Positions 61,180 through 64,000 of a DNA stretch of 64,000 nucleotides are shown here, piece after piece. Position 1 is the first letter of the stretch. Every line of letters begins with the position of its first letter. Origin of the DNA: Sphingomonas caeni (lineage in GTDB: Bacteria; Pseudomonadota; Alphaproteobacteria; Sphingomonadales; Sphingomonadaceae); NCBI RefSeq assembly GCF_026013415.1, contig NZ_JAPDOK010000002.1, forward strand, positions 1 to 64,000, read 5' to 3'. Made by a program: the position numbers and the translations under genes. Below the pieces are notes generated by a model. The model saw nothing but the letters and a program-made list of their open reading frames with translations, ran no database searches and had not been told where the DNA came from.

Positions 61180-62684
61180 ACGCCGCGCTCGATATCGGCG
61201 AGGTCGATCGCTTCCGGGAATCGGTGCTGCGCTGGCTCGGGCTCGATTTCGACGATAGCAAGCGCAGCTTCCTGCTCGAGGTGCTCGGGCGCCGCGTCCA
61301 TGCCAATGGCCGCGATGCCGGCGCCTATCTCGCCGCGCTCGAGGGACCCGAGGGTCCGCGCGACGAACTGCGCACGCTCGCCCAGGAACTGACCGTCACC
61401 GAGACCAGCTTCTTCCGCAACGCCGATCAGATCCGCGCGCTCAACGAAGTCGCCCTGCCCGACCGGATGGCGGCGCGCGCCGATACGCGCCAGCTCAGCT
61501 TGCTTTCGGCCGGGTGCGCCTCGGGGGAGGAGGCCTATACGCTCGCGGCGTGCACGCGCGACATGCCCGGCATCCGCGACTGGAGCGTCGCGATCCGCGC
61601 GGTCGATATCAACACCGCGATGCTCCGCAAGGCGGCGGCGGCGCGTTATTCGGAATGGTCGCTGCGCTCGACGACGCCCGCGCTCATACGCAGCCTGTTC
61701 CACCTCGAGGGCCGCGACCATGTCCTCGACGAGAGCGTCCGGCGGATGGTCAAGTTCGAGGAGCGCAACCTTACGGTCGAGGACGAGGGCTTCTGGTCTC
61801 CCGGGCGCTTCGACATCATATTCTGCCGCAACGTGATCATGTATTTCACGCCCGAGATCGCGAGAAGCGTGCTCGCCAGGATTGCGCGCAGCCTCGCGCC
61901 CGGCGGCTATCTCTTCCTCGGGCATGCCGAGTCCCTTCGCGGCATGTCGACCGCCTTCCATCTTCGGCACACCCACGACACTTTCTATTATCAGCGCCGC
62001 GACGGCGCCGATGCCGAGCAGGACAGCGTGCCGCCGCCCCTCCCGGCCGCCGCGATTCCCGCGCCGATCGATCCCGACGAAAGCTGGGTCGACACGATCC
62101 GCAACGCCTCGCAGCGCATCCGCGCGCTCACCGATGCGTCCAAGCCCGGGCGCAAGCGCGCCGCGGTACCGGCCACGCCCGCCGCCGATGTCCGCACCGC
62201 GCTCGATCTGCTCGGCCGCGAACATTATGCCGAGGCGCAGAAGATCCTCGACGCGCTCCCGCCCGAACGCGCCCGCGACCCCGAGGTGCTGCTGCTGAGC
62301 GCCGTCCTCCAGACGCATGGCGGCAAGCTGATCGCCGCCGAAGCGGTGTGCGAGGAACTGCTCCGGCTCGACGAGATGAATGCGGGCGCACACTATCTGA
62401 TGGCGCTGTGCCGCGAGAGCGCGGGCGATTTCGCGCGCGCCGCCGATCACGACCAGATCGCCGCCTATCTCGACCCCAGCTTCGCGATGCCGCGCCTCCA
62501 TCTCGGGCTCCTCGCGCGCCGTGCCGGGGATCGCGAGGGCGCCGCGCGCGAACTGCGCCAGGCACTGCTGCTGCTCCAGCGCGAGGATAGCGCGCGCCTG
62601 CTGGTGTTCGGGGGCGGCTTCGGGCGCGACGCGTTGATGACGCTGTGCCGCGCCGAACTCACCTTGTGCGGAGAGGCGGCATGA
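61176..62684 (+). CDS. CheR-type receptor methyltransferase with C-terminal TPR domain
   Basis: 502 aa. The methyltransferase part covers residues of about 1-270: the SAM site LLSAGCASGEEAYTLA and FDIIFCRNVIMYFTPE are clear, and ELTVTETSFFRN is the CheR signature. Residues of about 340-490 form TPR-like helical repeats (LDLLGREHYAEAQKILDALP, AHYLMALCRESAGDFARAAD). This fusion occurs in alternative chemosensory systems, not in flagellar Che clusters. It is coupled by 4-bp overlaps on both sides. Confidence 0.9.
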   Translation: MNAALDIGEVDRFRESVLRWLGLDFDDSKRSFLLEVLGRRVHANGRDAGAYLAALEGPEGPRDELRTLAQELTVTETSFFRNADQIRALNEVALPDRMAARADTRQLSLLSAGCASGEEAYTLAACTRDMPGIRDWSVAIRAVDINTAMLRKAAAARYSEWSLRSTTPALIRSLFHLEGRDHVLDESVRRMVKFEERNLTVEDEGFWSPGRFDIIFCRNVIMYFTPEIARSVLARIARSLAPGGYLFLGHAESLRGMSTAFHLRHTHDTFYYQRRDGADAEQDSVPPPLPAAAIPAPIDPDESWVDTIRNASQRIRALTDASKPGRKRAAVPATPAADVRTALDLLGREHYAEAQKILDALPPERARDPEVLLLSAVLQTHGGKLIAAEAVCEELLRLDEMNAGAHYLMALCRESAGDFARAADHDQIAAYLDPSFAMPRLHLGLLARRAGDREGAARELRQALLLLQREDSARLLVFGGGFGRDALMTLCRAELTLCGEAA

Positions 62685-63193
62685 AGCGGAACAAGGCCAG
62701 CGACCTGCGCACGGCGTTCGACCGCAGCTTCGCCGAGCCGCCGCCGGGCGAGGCCGAACCGACCCAAGCCTATCTGGGCATCCGCGTCGGCGGCAAAGCC
62801 TATGCCGTCGCGCTCGCCGAGATCGGCGCGGTGGTCGCCGACAAGAAGATCGCGCCGCTGCCGAGCAAGGCGAGCGAGCTGCTCGGCGTCGCGGGCGTGC
62901 GCGGCGATACCGTGCCGGTGTTCAGCCTCGCCGCGTTGCTCGGCGTACGGGGAGGCGAAGAGCGGCCGCGCTGGCTGTTGCTCGCTACGGGAGGCCGGGC
63001 GGGCTTTGCCTTCGATGCGCTCGACGGGCATCTCGACGTGCCGCTGGCCCAGGTCACGCCGCTGGCGGCGCCCAGGGGCTTTATCCATGCGAACGCCGTG
63101 CTCGGCGGCGGCGCGCGCGGAATCGTGAATATCGCATCCCTGATGGATCATCTCGAACGGCGCGCCGGGTCCGGCACGCCCAAGGAGCAATGA
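62681..63193 (+). CDS. CheW-like chemotaxis coupling protein (second)
   Basis: 170 aa, overlapping cheR by ATGA. CheW fold: AYLGIRVGGKAYAVALAEIG, ELLGVAGVRGDTVPVFSLAA and GRAGFAFDALDGHLDVPLAQ. The N-terminal 25 residues are a flexible extension. Two CheW proteins in one operon suggest different receptor or kinase partners. The stop overlaps the receptor start. Confidence 0.88.
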   Translation: MKRNKASDLRTAFDRSFAEPPPGEAEPTQAYLGIRVGGKAYAVALAEIGAVVADKKIAPLPSKASELLGVAGVRGDTVPVFSLAALLGVRGGEERPRWLLLATGGRAGFAFDALDGHLDVPLAQVTPLAAPRGFIHANAVLGGGARGIVNIASLMDHLERRAGSGTPKEQ

Positions 63194-64000
63194 CGATGGT
63201 GAAGAACTGGACCTTCGGACGCATCCTCGCGATCGGCTATGCGCTGGCCGGGCTCGTGCTCCTCGTGGTGGCCGCAGTTGGTTACTGGACCACCCTGGAC
63301 CTGATCGACAATAACAAAGAGGTTGCGCACACGCACGAAGTGCGGCGCGAGCTGGCGTTGATGCTGACTCAACTCGTCAACGTCGAAACCGGCGTGCGCG
63401 GCTTCGCGATCACCGGAAAGGAGGAATATCTCGAACCGTTCGAAGCGGGCGTCGAGGGGAGCAAAGCGGCGTTCGACAATGTGCGCCGGCTCACGAGCGA
63501 CAATCCCACCCAGCAGCAGCGCCTCCAGTCTCTCGCACCCTTGATCGATGCCCGGATCAACCGGTCCAGGGAGAATATCAACACACGCCGTGCGGAGGGC
63601 CTTCAGGGCGCCGTGACGGCCGTCTCGACCGGTGCGGGCAAGGAGATAATGGACCGGATTCGAGTCATCGTCGGGGATATGGACCGCGCCGAATCGGACC
63701 TGCTTGATCAGCGTTCAGCCGCCGCCGAGACAAGTGCACGGCTCGCGGAGTGGATCATCCTGTGGGGCGGGATCGCAGGCGTGATTCTTGTGGCGCTGAT
63801 CGGCTGGTTCACGACGATCTCGCTCACACGCAGGATCGGGACCGCAGTCGGGCTCGTCCAGAGCAGCTCCGCCGAACTCCAGGCCGCCGCCAACCAGCAG
63901 GCGACCAGCGCCAAGGAACAGTCGAGCGCGATGAACGAGATCGCGACCACGATCCGCGAGCTGATCGCCACCTCGCGCCAGATCGCCGAGAGCGCGCAGC
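63190..64000 (+). CDS. Methyl-accepting chemotaxis protein, 5' part
   Basis: 270 codons to the window edge, from ATG 63190 with AAGGAG; ATG 63196 is an alternative. A first transmembrane helix (ILAIGYALAGLVLLVVAAVG) is followed by a periplasmic CHASE3 sensor (VNVETGVRGFAITGKEEYLE), a second helix (IILWGGIAGVILVALIGWFT) and the start of the signalling coiled coil (SSAMNEIATTIRELIATSRQ). No obvious HAMP domain lies between; the linker is short. It is truncated by the end of the window. Confidence 0.9.
   Translation, partial: MTMVKNWTFGRILAIGYALAGLVLLVVAAVGYWTTLDLIDNNKEVAHTHEVRRELALMLTQLVNVETGVRGFAITGKEEYLEPFEAGVEGSKAAFDNVRRLTSDNPTQQQRLQSLAPLIDARINRSRENINTRRAEGLQGAVTAVSTGAGKEIMDRIRVIVGDMDRAESDLLDQRSAAAETSARLAEWIILWGGIAGVILVALIGWFTTISLTRRIGTAVGLVQSSSAELQAAANQQATSAKEQSSAMNEIATTIRELIATSRQIAESAQ

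Overview
The window is chromosomal DNA of an alphaproteobacterium, most likely a Sphingomonas or close relative (Sphingomonadaceae). The reasons are the very high GC content with strong G/C third-position bias, the crtY-crtI plus crtB carotenoid genes, the carD / fdxA / S4-protein / large-helicase cluster, a CBP3-type cytochrome-c chaperone next to a DUF177 gene, and several families of GC-rich palindromic intergenic repeats. No rRNA, tRNA, CRISPR array or replication origin was found.

Layout. 1-3.7 kb: thiolase, CoA transferase and acyl-CoA dehydrogenase (acyl-CoA catabolism). 4.2-8.9 kb: small membrane protein, ALDH7-type aldehyde dehydrogenase, M20 peptidase, lipoprotein, PdeM-like phosphoesterase. 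9-15 kb: two GIN-domain envelope proteins, then CarD, ferredoxin FdxA, S4 RNA-binding protein and an SUV3-like helicase. 15.2-23.2 kb: LytM/M23 endopeptidase, HerA-like ATPase, a TIGR02186/TauE pair, an NfrB-like glycosyltransferase with a predicted barrel partner. 23.3-31.4 kb: alpha-2-macroglobulin and penicillin-binding protein 1C, back to back. 31.7-34.4 kb: RcnB-like protein, BamE, CBP3 chaperone, DUF177. 34.4-38.7 kb: crtB, a LOG-family gene, crtI, crtY. 39-44.5 kb: GST with divergent TetR, a Tat-exported GH127-like hydrolase, a sterol-desaturase-family hydroxylase, MipA/OmpV, DUF2569. 44.6-46.6 kb: TPP riboswitch and thiC.

46.6-54 kb is an accessory region with visibly lower GC. Its centre is a 3.25-kb cargo-carrying insertion sequence (47272-50519) with perfect 24-bp terminal inverted repeats and an 8-bp target duplication. 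It carries one DDE transposase (IS1-like by family resemblance), a DUF4258 toxin with an HTH antitoxin, a HEPN/Abi-like protein and two small overlapping genes. It sits inside a 314-codon PD-(D/E)XK nuclease-like gene; removing the element and one target copy restores the frame exactly. A DUF2971 gene follows. Then a RelBE-type toxin-antitoxin pair lies between a truncated and a full-length copy of the same HTH gene. This is the most likely place for an undescribed mobile defence or addiction module.

54-64 kb: 2H phosphoesterase, several small enzymes and secreted proteins, an S41 peptidase lipoprotein, PhnA/YjdM-like protein, a DUF6445-like protein, and a tightly overlapping cheW-cheR-cheW-mcp chemosensory operon running off the end of the window.

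At least four palindromic repeat families (called A-D here) are scattered between genes, plus one in-frame palindromic insert (E) inside the helicase gene. In several cases the repeats appear to supply the ribosome-binding site or start codon of the next gene.
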